Of a stretch of DNA of 54,241 nt, positions 15,954 to 26,229 are shown one piece after another. The stretch comes from Nitrosomonadales bacterium (GTDB lineage Bacteria; Pseudomonadota; Gammaproteobacteria; Burkholderiales; Gallionellaceae): contig JADKHS010000013.1 of NCBI GenBank assembly GCA_016721605.1, positions 1-54,241 on the forward strand, given 5' to 3'. The first letter of the stretch is position 1. Each line of letters opens with the position of its first letter. Both the position numbers and the translations under genes were made by a program. The notes beneath the pieces were generated by a model, which saw only the letters and a list, made by a program, of their open reading frames with translations, was not told the DNA's origin and searched no databases.

Positions 15954-17930
15954 TCAATTGGACTTGCGATCTCCATTTTCAGGATCATTGCGACGGTCGA
16001 TAAACAAGCTGTTGCCGTTGATTTTCTTTGCCTGCTTCTTCGCGTCGGCTGCTGCTGTGGCAATCTGGTGGTGTGAATAGTACTGTCCCGGACAGACCTT
16101 GACCACGCCGAGCGACAGGCTGATCAACGAATAGAATATTTTTCTCCCCTGCCGGTCTTCGCTGACATAACCGCCACGATCCTGGTCCTCGATACTATAG
16201 TAGTGCTGGATCGCTGACTCAAAGTCGGCCAGTATCGCGCGGCAGCGCTCTTCCCAGTTCTCGCTCTGGAACAGCACCATAAAGTCATCCCCTCCAATAT
16301 GGCCGATAAAATCACGGTCGGGATCACAGTGACCGCTGAGAATCTTGCCCGTCATCTGAATGATGTCATCACCCTTGCGATAGCCATGTACATCATTGTA
16401 TGGCTTGAAATAGTCCAGATCGCAGAAGCACGCGCAAAACCGTGTGTCATTTTGCAGCAAGCGGTCTATATGCTCATTGATCGGCACATTGCCGGGAAGT
16501 TGCGTGAGCGGGTTGGCATAGCGCGCTGCATTGATCTGTATTTGTGTGATCTCACGCATCAGGTCGTGTCCGGTACCCATGCCAAGATATTTCCCCTGAT
16601 CCATGATGATGTAGCCATTGGCCAGGTGGCGTGGATCCCCTTCCGTAATGAGGCGGCTCAAATCCTGCAAGCATGTATCCTTCTCCGTCAATAGCGGATT
16701 GGCACTCATGAAAAGGTACAAGATTTTTGCCATATAGCTCGCGTTCATAGGGGCGGGCGAAATGTTCAATCATATTGATCCGGTTAATCAGGCCAAGCGG
16801 CTTGCCGTTGTCAACCACTGGGATGATTTGCAGATCCGGTTCGTTCAAAAGAGTTCATAAACCTCGTTGTTGAGAATGTCGGATGTGATGGAGGGCACTT
16901 TACGCAGCAGTTTCTGAACAGTCGCAATGTTTTGCTGGAATCCGTTTTTTTGTGGATAAACCGCAATGCCGTTACGGATCAGTGCCTTCGCCACTTCCGC
17001 GGATAGCGTGGTGGCCGGGGTGCTGTGGGGACGGGCAATGTGATAGCCTTGCCCGCAGGCAACGTCCAGGTCGCGGATCAGGAGCAATTCTGCCTGTGTT
17101 TCTATCCCTTCGGCGATCACGATTGTGCCGGATTGTTCTGCGATTTCCTGGATAGAACGCACGAACTGGAGCTTGATGGGATCGCGGTTGATCCTCTGGA
17201 TAAAGTGCATGTCAATCTTGACATATTCTGGCCGTAATTCGGACCACAGCCGCAGACTGGAAAATCCTTCGCCCAAATCGTCAATAGCAATCTGGAAGCC
17301 CATGTTCCGGTAATGCATAACCGCTTCGAGTAGCAAATTGTAATCGTAGGTTGGCTGGCTCTCGGTCAGCTCAATAATCACGTTTCCCGGATTGATGCCA
17401 ATCTCGTGGATGTAATCGAGCGTTTCGCCATGCTTCGCATCTCTTTGAAGCAGGCTTTCCGGACTGACATTGAGGAATAATTTTCCCGGCAGACCTAATT
17501 CCGCAAACCGCTCCAATACTACGCGACGGCACAAATGTTCAACTACTACGGTCAGATTGTTCATCCATGCCATCTTGAACAGACTTAGGGGCGAATGCAT
17601 TGGGCTGTCAGAGGGGCCACGGATCAGGCCTTCATAGCCAATAATTTCACCGCTTTGAAGACATATGATCGGTTGGAAAATCGCATTCAACAAACGCTTT
17701 TCGATGATCTCATTCAGCTGTGCCAGCATCATTTCGTCGCCGTCATTTTTCAAAGAAGATACCAGCCCTTCGTTTGCAGGAGATTGTTCAAGCGTATATT
17801 CAATGTTGGTCGTACGCTGTTTGGCATACAACATGGCTGTCATTTTCTGAAAAGTCCGTAAGGTTGCCAAGGGCACTCCCAGCGCGTCACTGGCGGGCGA
17901 TGCGCACGATGTATCTTGTGAAATCATCAT
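15954..17930 (-). CDS. EAL-CBS-GGDEF cyclic-di-GMP protein, two frameshifts
   Basis: The N-terminal frame is an EAL phosphodiesterase domain with the usual metal and substrate residues (YEGLIRGP, FLNVSPESL, IIELTES, IAIDDLGEGFSSL, VKID, IAEGIET, GQGYHIARP). The next frame starts the CBS-pair region (LQIIPVVDNGKPLGLINR). The last frame finishes the CBS pair (GYIIMDQGKYLGMGTGHDLMREI) and encodes a GGDEF domain with GGDDF at its active site and no inhibitory RxxD site. The breaks near 16850 (T run) and 16735 (A run) are single-base. Joined length is about 658 residues. It has no membrane segment, so it probably senses a cytoplasmic adenosine-type ligand through CBS and makes or degrades c-di-GMP. 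AAGGGGG precedes the start. Confidence 0.85.
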
Positions 17931-18145
17931 CCCCCTTCGTACCTTTGAACTACGGTTGTTAAAAATCTTTGCTTTATTGGCTATAAAAGATATAGCGGTT
18001 ATGAATGGTAATCGACATTTATTACAATAATATGACGCTTTGTAGTTTTCCCCTTTTATTGATGAAAATAGGCGGTATCGTTATAGAGATTATGTTTGAA
18101 ATCCGTTCGCATTGAATCTATCGAAAGGTTAATGCGCTTCGACAA

Positions 18146-18184
18146 GCCCGAACGGGGTTAATACTTCACTATGCCGGGTTAATC
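18146..18184. repeat. diverged REP-like element related to 8769-8828
   Basis: Contains GGTTAATACTTCAC and then TATGCCGGGTTAAT. This aligns with the loop and right arm of the palindrome at 8769-8828 (GTTAATACTTCAC, then CGTGCCGGATCAAT). The left arm (GCCCGAACGG) pairs only partly. The rest of the 17931-18322 gap holds no gene I can support. Confidence 0.5.
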
Positions 18185-18322
18185 GTATTAAGTTCCAGCA
18201 AAACACTGACAGATTAGCCTACATCCCGAAAGAGACGCAGCCTATCTTGGTATTCCGATGGAGCAAGTTTGGTCTTGGGGTGGTTTAACGTGTAATGGTT
18301 TTACTGGAGGCGGAGTTAACTG

Positions 18323-18889
18323 CTAGTCATCACGCTCAGGAGCCGGATGCTTCTGCAATTTACGTTGTAACGTGCGTCGATGCATATTAAGTGTGCGTGC
18401 GGCAGCGGAAACATTACCGCCACAGTCAGCAAGCACCTTTTGCAAATGCTCCCACTCTAGGCGATCTACTGACATTGGTTTGGTTGTAATCGCGGCTTCA
18501 ACAATACCTGGCTGATGATCGAACGCCGCGACAATTTCATCCGCATCCGCAGGCTTGGCCAGATAGTATGTCGCCCCTAGCTTTACTGCCTCCACGGCGG
18601 TTGCAATACTCGAATAGCCGGTGAGCACCACGATACGCGCATCAGGCTTTCGCTCCTTGAGATGCGCTACCAGTGTCAATCCTGACGGCCCCGGCATCTT
18701 TAGATCAATTACCGCGTGAGTAGGAAGATTTTGTGCAATCACTTGAATAGCTTCATTCACATTATTTGCCACACTTACCGCAAAACCACGCCGGGTAAGG
18801 GCCTGCGCCAACACCGTGCAATAAGTAACGTCATCGTCTACCAACAGCAACTTGCGCGGCAACGGGTTTTCCAAAATTGGTAAGGTCAT
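18323..18889 (-). CDS. regA: redox response regulator RegA/PrrA family
   Basis: 188 residues from the ATG at 18889. A receiver domain has acidic residues DDD at 18-20, the phospho-acceptor Asp62 (AVIDLKMPGPSG) and Lys112 (YYLAKPAD). A Fis-type helix-turn-helix follows at about 157-178 (GGNVSAAARTLNMHRRTLQRKL), the strongly conserved recognition helix of RegA/PrrA/ActR. This regulator controls respiration, carbon or nitrogen metabolism in response to redox state. Its start overlaps the regB stop as ATGA, so the two are translationally coupled. A longer in-frame start at 18940 would sit inside regB and is unlikely. Confidence 0.92.
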   Translation of the reverse strand: MTLPILENPLPRKLLLVDDDVTYCTVLAQALTRRGFAVSVANNVNEAIQVIAQNLPTHAVIDLKMPGPSGLTLVAHLKERKPDARIVVLTGYSSIATAVEAVKLGATYYLAKPADADEIVAAFDHQPGIVEAAITTKPMSVDRLEWEHLQKVLADCGGNVSAAARTLNMHRRTLQRKLQKHPAPERDD

Positions 18890-20154
18890 ATTGAATTCAT
18901 CACACGTAAACTTGCCAAGGGCAATATCACGCAAGTGCATACCCCCCCGCCATCCCGATTCGATAGTGAAAGTGTACCGCCAAACCGGCGCAATGCGGCA
19001 TTAACCAGAAATAATCCAAGCCCTTGCCCACTTTCTTTGGTGGTAAAAAATAATTCTCCGGCATGAGTTTCCGCAGTTGGGGTCAAACCTGCGCCCCGGT
19101 CGGAGACTTCGATTTTCAATTGCTCTGTAGTGCAGCTAACTTCCACCTCAACACTGTGTTCCGAAGCATCGGCAGCGTTATTTAAAATATTGGTGATCAC
19201 TTGCCCCAACACTTGTTCAGCTACGATCTGCGGCGCGGGAGATGGGCCATTCCAGTGATAACTTGCCTGCGCCGAGGGACGCATACTGCGCCATTGCGCC
19301 AACAAATCTTCAAAATAACTATCAAGCGCAACACTGTAACCACTTTCCGCACGCGCTTGTTCTGTAGACGACAGCATCTGGGAAAGCGTATTTTTACAAC
19401 GCGTAACTTGGTCGCGCAACAAGTGCAGCTCTTTCACCAATTCTGGCTGCGTCGCATATTCATGCTCAAGCTCTTTAAGCACGACCGCCATCGTCCCCAA
19501 AGGCGTGCCTAATTCATGCGCCGCACCCACTGCCAGTGCGCCAAGCGCCACCAGGTGTTCGTCACGCAGCGCGTTTTCACGCACCTCCGCCAGCATGCGC
19601 TCACGTTCACGCAAAGTGTTACCCATCTTCACCACATAATAACCAACCAACCCTACTCCCAGAACGAAACCGCACCACATGAGCCAAGCACTTGAGTCAA
19701 GACGGGCAACGTGGTCAATATGAAAATGCGGCAGCGGAATATAAACGAACATCAAGAACGTATAACAAGCCACGATTAACGCGGCCAACGACCAGGCATA
19801 GATAGCCAACAGCGTGGCGGAGGCTATCGTGAGCGGTAACAATAACAACAGCACAAACGGATTGGTGGTGCCCCCAGCCAGATAGAGCAATGCACTTAAT
19901 AACAGAACATCCAGTACCAATTGCCCGAACACCTCAATTTCCTGTACTGGCCATGGCAGTTTGAACCGGACCCAAGTAAGTATGTTGAGAACCAGCAACA
20001 CGGTGCCAATCACTGCGAATGGCAACGGCATCCCCATACCTTTGGCAACCACTAATACCGCCAAGGTCAGGCCAACCACGGCGATATTTTTGAGCACCAA
20101 CACGCGCCGCAGATTCACTGGCGACGGCGTTGAAAGGGAAACAAATGGTTTCAT
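18886..20154 (-). CDS. regB: redox sensor histidine kinase RegB/PrrB family
   Basis: 422 residues. There are about six N-terminal membrane helices (20-175), with the quinone-binding motif GGTTNPF at 94-100 between helices. The H-box is GAAHELGTPLG with His213. A cysteine at 253 (TRCKNTL) is at the position of the redox-active Cys of RegB. The ATP-binding domain has NILNNAADAS, DRGAGL and GQGLGLFLV. Ubiquinone redox state and the cysteine control the kinase in known RegB proteins; the presence of both features supports the same here. It is co-transcribed with regA. No clear ribosome binding site is visible at 20154. Confidence 0.92.
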   Translation of the reverse strand: MKPFVSLSTPSPVNLRRVLVLKNIAVVGLTLAVLVVAKGMGMPLPFAVIGTVLLVLNILTWVRFKLPWPVQEIEVFGQLVLDVLLLSALLYLAGGTTNPFVLLLLLPLTIASATLLAIYAWSLAALIVACYTFLMFVYIPLPHFHIDHVARLDSSAWLMWCGFVLGVGLVGYYVVKMGNTLRERERMLAEVRENALRDEHLVALGALAVGAAHELGTPLGTMAVVLKELEHEYATQPELVKELHLLRDQVTRCKNTLSQMLSSTEQARAESGYSVALDSYFEDLLAQWRSMRPSAQASYHWNGPSPAPQIVAEQVLGQVITNILNNAADASEHSVEVEVSCTTEQLKIEVSDRGAGLTPTAETHAGELFFTTKESGQGLGLFLVNAALRRFGGTLSLSNRDGGGVCTCVILPLASLRVMNSI

Positions 20155-20243
20155 TAATTAATCCGGTAATTCAATTTCTTAAGAAAAACATAGGAATAAT
20201 AGCATTTCGTACCCTGTCGCCTGTGTACCTACTCACTAACCAA

Positions 20244-21973
20244 TCAGAATTGACGCACTCCGATCATAAAAGCTGAGCAGGACGAACGCTGTAAAAATAG
20301 AAGCAGAAAAAACTTAGATAGAGGTCGTAGTGAAAATGGTGACTGGGCCTCGATGTCTACTAACCAAGGCACATCTGGGTTGGCTAGCGCCCCAAATTGT
20401 ACCTGCTTGTCCGTCACAATCAATGCAAACCGACGCACGCGCACGGACCGAAGTTTGCGGCCCAGCCGCCGCCGCAATGACGACCCCGGATAGGCTAAGC
20501 GCGGTACCGCACAGGCTGAGTGAAATAAGCACGATGTCCCACAAGGCGTCTTTCCAGTAGTGGCAGCCAATCCCAGCTATGCAACATCGCAAATAGCCAG
20601 CGGCTCAGGCGTTTCGTACTGTCTGTATGTCCGAGCACTGTGCCGGTCGCCGGGTCAATATGTACCCAAGTCGCGTGGGCATTGTCGAATACGACGCGCC
20701 ACACCTGCAGAAATTTTTCCGAGCCACCCGTCATCGTGTGCGGCTCCCGTGAGTAATAATACAAATCGTAGTCGGTCAATACATCAATGTGTGCAACGGG
20801 ATCGGGAAGCAAGCGCGCAACATTAGTTTTCAATGCCTCGAAATCAGGTACATAAACATTCGCCGATTCTGCATTGAATACGGTTGGCCGAGCGCTGCCA
20901 CTAATATTCGCAAGCACTAAAGTCTGACCCGAAGCGCGTATCCAATGCAGCTCACGCACGCCGTTCGGCGCAGCCGCAAGCAACTGTTGCGGAGAAGCTT
21001 GCTGGCTGGAAATATTCAACGGCCCTCCGTTCATCGCTACGATATTTAAGGCTGGTGCCCCACTGTCAAAAATTTTCCAGGGGTTCATTGACATAAGTCC
21101 ACTGAATATCCACGTCAACGTGGCCAGTGCGAACAACAGTCCTAGAATATGATGCCAGCGCATCACAAAACCATGGTAGGGAGAATGTGAGCCACGTTTA
21201 TAAACACGCGTAAATCGCCAACGCATGATTCCGACTGTTGCGCCGGTGAGGGCTAAACCAATACCAAGAATCGAGAGCCAGATGACGATGTCGGTCCAAT
21301 ATGCGTTAAACATATTGCCCCGAAAGGGATAGAGCCAGTGGATCCACGCGCCAACGTAGTTCCATAAACGCTCGATACGCGAGGCATCCCGCACCACTTC
21401 GCCAGTGGTACTTGAGACATACAGCAACGTGGCATCAGCGTCAGCCAGCCGTACCTTATGTAGCGGGCGGTGTGCGTCCAATGCACGCGAATGGGTGAAA
21501 GCGTCTTCGTCGATGATCCCCCCATAATCGGTGGCAACCGCCGAACCGCCAAACACAGCGGCACTCGCCAACACATGCGCGCGATCAACCTGCCGCAACA
21601 CAACGCCTGTGCTGGCGTCTATCACCACCGTACCGCTACCTGGTGCCACCCGGCGCCGACCACTCGCCAACCCGACATTCAGATCACGGGCCGGTACGGC
21701 CAAATAGACCGCACGGCCACCACTAGCCACCGCCAACCGAAGTTCTTGCAACGACCCCCTGATACCGGCCGCATCCAACGCTTGTCTTGGCGTCAATGTT
21801 ATGGACGCGACATTTAGCGGCGGTAGGTGTTGTATTCGTTCTGCGGCAGTTAGCTTCGGATAGCCCACGTACATCATGACTATTCCCGAAATAAACCACA
21901 TCGCGAAAAAAATACAGATGGCGATTCCAAGCCAGCGATGGATCAGGAATAACCAACGTTTGGCATACGCCAT
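20244..21973 (-). CDS. PepSY-domain membrane protein (siderophore-associated), frameshifted at the 3' end
   Basis: The main frame (to 20495) has an N-terminal membrane helix typical of PepSY_TM proteins (WLFLIHRWLGIAICIFFAMWFISGIVMMYVGYP), a periplasmic PepSY repeat, then WTDIVIWLSILGIGLALTGATVGIMRW and MRWHHILGLLFALATLTWIFSGLMSMNPW. The last helix is read in a second frame (LWDIVLISLSLCGTALSLSGVVI) and its basic tail in a third (RRRLGRKLRSVR). Two breaks therefore lie near 20545 and 20475, and the true stop is uncertain. Relatives next to TonB receptors (FoxB-like) are thought to reduce ferric siderophores or release iron. The ATG at 21973 has AAGGA upstream and follows the receptor stop by 13 nt. 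Confidence 0.75.
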
Positions 21974-21986
21974 CAGTAACGCGTCC

Positions 21987-24259
21987 TTAAAACGCCGCAC
22001 TCAAAGTAATATCGGCGGTGCGCGGCGGCCCCAGGTAAGCCATCGTACTACCGACGTTCGCGGCATAAATACGGTCCGTTACATTACGGACGCGGCCTAT
22101 CATCGACACTGTCTTACTCATTTTCCAGCGCAAACCAAGATCAAGCAGCGTGTAGGCTGACCAATTCATTGTGTTGTCAGCGTCCGCATAAACTTTGCCG
22201 ACGTGACGCACCCCTGCACTTGCTTGCCAAGCTGGTGTGATGTCATACGAAGACCACAGGTTAGCAACCGTCGATGGCGTGTTGATTGGCGTTTTACCGG
22301 CCAGTGAAACGCCATTTTGAACAAAGTTCTCAAATTGCGCATCGACATAGGTGATATTGCCCTGCAACGACAATTTGGAGGTAGGTTGCAGCCCAACGGC
22401 CAATTCCACACCTTTGGCTGATTGCTCCCCGACCAAAACGGTGAGTGCGCTGTTGCCCAACACCGGAGTAGCAATATTTTTGCGGGTAATACTGTAGGCC
22501 GCGACCGTAGCCGTGCCTTTGCCTTGCCAGAAATCAATTTTACTGCCGATTTCTGCCTGCTTGCCTGTCGTAAGGGCCGTGTTATCACGCACAGCCGCAA
22601 AGTGGCTGTCCGTAAGAATGCCCGACGGAGGGTCGGCCGCCGTTGAATACTGCGCGTACAGATTGGCGCCTGGCGCAACATCCCATACCAAACCAATGCG
22701 ACCGGTCGTTGGGTTATATGTACGCCCAAGGGTAGCTGGATTAGCTGCTGTCACCGCACGGCGATTGGTCAAATCAAGCTCGATGCGGTCATGGCGCAGC
22801 GCAGTGGTGAGGTTTAAAGTCGGCATGAGCGCCGTGCGGTTTTCAAGATATAAAGCGGTTGAAGTGACCTTGACTTCCCGGTCAGGGTTGAAGCCTGGCG
22901 ACATGCCGGGCACTTAAAAAAACTTTCGGTAACAAATTGTACGGATCGACTGTACTTACGACAGCAGACAGGCTATTCGGGAATCGCGTCTGCTTGTTTA
23001 CGCTCACGTCCAGCCCAAAAGACCAATCACTCCTAAGGCCAGCGAGTTGCCCCTTGTATAGCCCATTAACGCGGTCACCAAAAACTTGATGGTCATGCCG
23101 CTGTAGAAAAGTATTCGAACGGATCACGGCTGTGTTGGCCGGATTGAAAACATAAGTTTCAACATTACGGTAATCGCGCAGCGCATCATAAGCATACGCA
23201 GTATTTTGGAATTGCAGCGCATCGGTCACACGCCAGTCGGTCACCGAGCGCAACCACTGCACACGCTGGGCATAAATACTATCGGTGCTATTGTAATTTT
23301 TGAAACGGGTGCCGGGATCAACGCGCAACGTGCCCGATGCCGGGTTGAGTACTGGCGTTCCCCAGTATGGCCGGTCGACATCCTCATCCTGGTATTCATA
23401 AGCCAATTTATGGGTCAGTCCACCGCCAAAGTCCGACAACAGTGAGGCGGCAACTTGTGTGGCCTTGCTTTCAGTGCCATTTATCCAGCTGCCAGCGTTA
23501 CGGCGGTTAACATCAATTCGCGCATAGTGGCTGCCCGCTCCGCCATCGCCAATGATGCGGCGATTTAATCCAGAGACACCTCCTTGAGGTTATAAGCGCC
23601 AAACCGTACTCTCGCTTCTGAAAAATCGTCTCTTTCCGCGATTTTGGTGATGTAATTAATAGAGCCGCCAACCGCACCTGAGCCGAAAAGAAAACTGGAT
23701 GGACCACCGATAACCTCGACGCGGTCGTAAATCCAGCTATCCACCGGGCGGGCTGCAATCGAATATTGCACATTAATACCGTTGAATAATTGACTAAGTG
23801 ACCCACTGCCAAAGCCCCGATAAAAAACACCGATATTGCCTGGCGCATCGTGCGCAGTGACACCAGGAACTGCCCGAAGTATCTCCTGGGTGTTTTGCGC
23901 ACCACGTGCATCAATAGTAGCGCGATTAACAACCGTAACCGAGGCTGGCGTCTCGCGCGGCGTCAGCCGAGGCGGCTGCCGGTTTCAGCAGGTTCGTCAA
24001 GGTTGAGGAGGCCATTGGCGGCTGGAACTACTCCAACAACCTCAACTTGCGGCAATGTTGCTATTTCAGGCTGGGCATGGCTGGGAGTGGGCGTCATCAC
24101 CAAAGCGGAGAAAATACTGATAGACAAAACCGTAGGAACGACCGTTGATGGACGGTCGCGCGGCAACTGCGCCGTTTTAGATTCCTGGGAACGCTGCTTA
24201 CGCACTTTAAATGCGAGCATGTATGTACGCTGGGTGCGGCGTGGTAATTTTTTGGCCAT
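21987..24259 (-). CDS. TonB-dependent siderophore receptor, three frameshifts
   Basis: Successive frames give one receptor of about 755 residues. It has a basic N-terminus and signal region (VPTVLSISIFSALVMTPTPSHAQ), then a plug domain (TPRETPASVTVVNRATI, NTQEILRAVPGV, FYRGFG, DRVEVIGGPSSFLFGSGAVGGSINYITK). A 22-strand barrel region ends NVTDRIYAANVGSTMAYLGPPRTADITLSAAF. The plug resembles FhuE/FoxA-type ferric-siderophore receptors. Breaks lie near 23965 (one C short), 23563 (one T short) and 22915 (seven-T run). The start at 24259 has AAGGAG. It forms an operon with the PepSY protein 13 nt downstream, supporting siderophore uptake. It has no STN signalling domain. Confidence 0.85.
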
Positions 24260-24562
24260 AAGAAACTCCTTCTTGTTGTCGAGACCGATCCCGGTCAAGC
24301 TAAATGCCAAGAGTTTTCACTTATAGCGCTGCTTAAACAAACATGGTTACTTCCAATAAAGTAGCCACGTTTATTTGCGCAACTTTCCCCGATTTACAAG
24401 TGAACTCTGGATGATTTGCCAAATGTGCAGAATTTTGTCCACGGCAGAAAACGTCGCTTGCGATAAATGCAGAACCACGGTGGTTAACTCGAGGCGCACC
24501 AAAAACTTCACTTAAATATGAAGCGCATGAATCATAAGGAAGAAAAATCATCTTGAGAATGT

Positions 24563-24588
24563 GGCAAATTGTCGCGCGGCAATTTGCC
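24563..24588. promoter_or_regulatory. inverted repeat upstream of the siderophore receptor
   Basis: GGCAAATTG and CAATTTGCC form perfect 9-bp arms separated by the 8-nt GC-rich loop TCGCGCGG. It is about 300 nt before the receptor start in a gap (24260-24808) with no gene. It could be an operator or a transcript hairpin. It lacks a following T run and does not match the Fur consensus well. Confidence 0.4.
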
Positions 24589-24670
24589 GCACTATGGCCA
24601 ATCAGCCTATGAGGTCAGCGTGAAAAATACAACCTAATGTTTTTAAATATTAAAATGTAGGTGTCAAAAT

Positions 24671-24702
24671 AAAGCACCCCGCAGCTTGCTGCGGGGTGCT
24701 TT
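24671..24702 (-). terminator. strong intrinsic terminator after the NYN-domain gene
   Basis: A perfect 14-bp stem (AAAGCACCCCGCAG and its complement) with loop CTTG. On the minus strand it is followed by TATTTTG. It lies about 107 nt past the stop of the NYN gene. The A/T ends on both sides mean it could also stop transcription from the left. Confidence 0.85.
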
Positions 24703-24808
24703 ATTAACCGGGCCAATGACAAGATAGCCCGTATGGGATGGCATAAATCCGTAAATTGATATACCCCACGAATTTAGCCACGCTATATGCGCATGATTTG
24801 AAGTTGCG

Positions 24809-25636
24809 TTATTCCTCCGCCGCTGGTAAACGTATGGTGTACTGACCTGCTTTTTCATCACGTACCATCATGAGCAGATTATTTTTTTGCGCATCTTCCA
24901 CCAATTCCTTGAACGAACGGTAGCCGTAAGCCGATTCAGCAAAACCTGGTTTGCGCCGCTGCATGGTTGGCTTAACCATGGAATACCAGACTTTCTCTTC
25001 GCCCCGTTCAGCAATCAATGCTTCGATGGTTTCGACAATAAAATCGAGTGCTTCCTGCCGCTTATCATCTTCAGGTTTCAATATTGATTTTTTCGTCGCG
25101 CCACCGGCAGGTGTTTTTGCCGGAGATTTTTTTTCAGCGCGTTTTTTCTGTGCTTCTTGTTCACGTACCAGATCGTCATAAAAAATGAATTCATCGCAAT
25201 TGGCGCTAAGTAGATCAGAAGTTGAATCCTTAACCCCAATCCCGATCACATATTTGTTGTTCTCCCGCAGCTTTGAAACCAACGGAGAAAAGTCCGAATC
25301 ACCGCTGATTATGACAAAGGTATCAACATGGGATTTGGTATAGCAAAGATCCAGCGCATCAACGACCATACGGATATCGGCAGAGTTTTTACCCGATTGG
25401 CGCACATGCGGAATTTCGATCAATTCAAAAGCCGCTTCATGCATCGTCGCCTTAAACTCTTTGTAACGATCCCAGTCACAATAAGCTTTTTTGACAACAA
25501 TACTGCCCTTGAGCAATAAGCGTTCAAGCACCTTCTTGATATCAAACTGTGCATACTTGGCCTCACGCACCCCTAACGCAATGTTCTCGAAATCGCAAAA
25601 CATAGCCATGTTGGTAATTTCAGGTTGACCAGCCAT
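24809..25636 (-). CDS. NYN-domain RNase-like protein with C-terminal OST-HTH/LOTUS domain
   Basis: 275 residues. A LabA-like NYN (PIN-fold) domain fills about 8-155, with the acidic metal-site pattern: CDFENIALG, GKNSADIRMVVDALDL and IISGDSDFSPLVSKLREN. A Lys/Ala-rich linker (QKKRAEKKSPAKTPAGG) leads to a helical C-terminal domain (GEEKVWYSMVKPTMQRRKPGFAESAYGYRSFKELVEDA) of OST-HTH type, which usually binds RNA. Together these suggest an RNA-targeted nuclease, though no bacterial substrate is known to me. It has its own terminator. A ribosome-binding-like GGAG lies just upstream. Confidence 0.85.
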   Translation of the reverse strand: MAGQPEITNMAMFCDFENIALGVREAKYAQFDIKKVLERLLLKGSIVVKKAYCDWDRYKEFKATMHEAAFELIEIPHVRQSGKNSADIRMVVDALDLCYTKSHVDTFVIISGDSDFSPLVSKLRENNKYVIGIGVKDSTSDLLSANCDEFIFYDDLVREQEAQKKRAEKKSPAKTPAGGATKKSILKPEDDKRQEALDFIVETIEALIAERGEEKVWYSMVKPTMQRRKPGFAESAYGYRSFKELVEDAQKNNLLMMVRDEKAGQYTIRLPAAEE

Positions 25637-25740
25637 CTGATACTCCTAAATTAAATTGATCAATGCTGCGGCGCCCGCTCCCCAAACTGATAGAAAACGA
25701 TCAACTTGTTGCCCGATCCGGCGAACCCAACTGTTGCCAA

Positions 25741-26175
25741 CTAGCCTCGCGTATTCGACTGCGTCTCAAACTGCGTCAGATCAACTAACGGCTGCGCTTG
25801 CCAGCCTGGCTTCCGGTGTTCCGCCACAACATTAGTGAAAATTCCGCCACGAACGTAAAATTTGGCGGTAAGGCGCATGAAACGCGGCTGAATGGCTGCG
25901 GCCAAATCATCCAGAATTCGATTAGTAACATCTTCGTGAAAATGTCCTTCATTGCGGAAGGACCAGATATAAAGCTTGAGACTTTTCAATTCAACGCAGG
26001 CCGTATCCGCGATGTAATCGAGAATCAACGTAGCAAAATCGGGTTGGCCAGTCTTAGGGCACAGACAAGTAAACTCGGGGATTTCCATGTGGATGTGGTA
26101 ATCGCGCACAGGGTTAGGATTGGCGAAGGTTTCCAGAAATTTGCTGGCCACGGTTTTGCCGGACAGAGCGCTCAT
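25741..26175 (-). CDS. queF: NADPH-dependent 7-cyano-7-deazaguanine reductase QueF
   Basis: 144 residues, the short unimodular form. EFTCLCPKTGQPDFA holds the catalytic Cys (Cys39) just before Pro. CVELKSLKLYIWSFRNEGHFHEDVTNRILDDL carries the substrate-binding Glu and His. QueF reduces preQ0 to preQ1 in queuosine synthesis for tRNA. Length and motifs agree fully with the family. It is divergent from smc, with 54 bases between the two starts. An AAGG lies upstream of its ATG. Confidence 0.95.
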   Translation of the reverse strand: MSALSGKTVASKFLETFANPNPVRDYHIHMEIPEFTCLCPKTGQPDFATLILDYIADTACVELKSLKLYIWSFRNEGHFHEDVTNRILDDLAAAIQPRFMRLTAKFYVRGGIFTNVVAEHRKPGWQAQPLVDLTQFETQSNTRG

Positions 26176-26229
26176 TTTGATATGCCTTGTGGGTCAGTTA
26201 GAATACAACGCATTATAATGTCCAACTGA

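Noticed and set aside
24333..24551. 72-residue minus-strand frame upstream of the siderophore receptor
   Set aside because: No similarity recognised and poor start context; the region more likely holds regulatory sequence.
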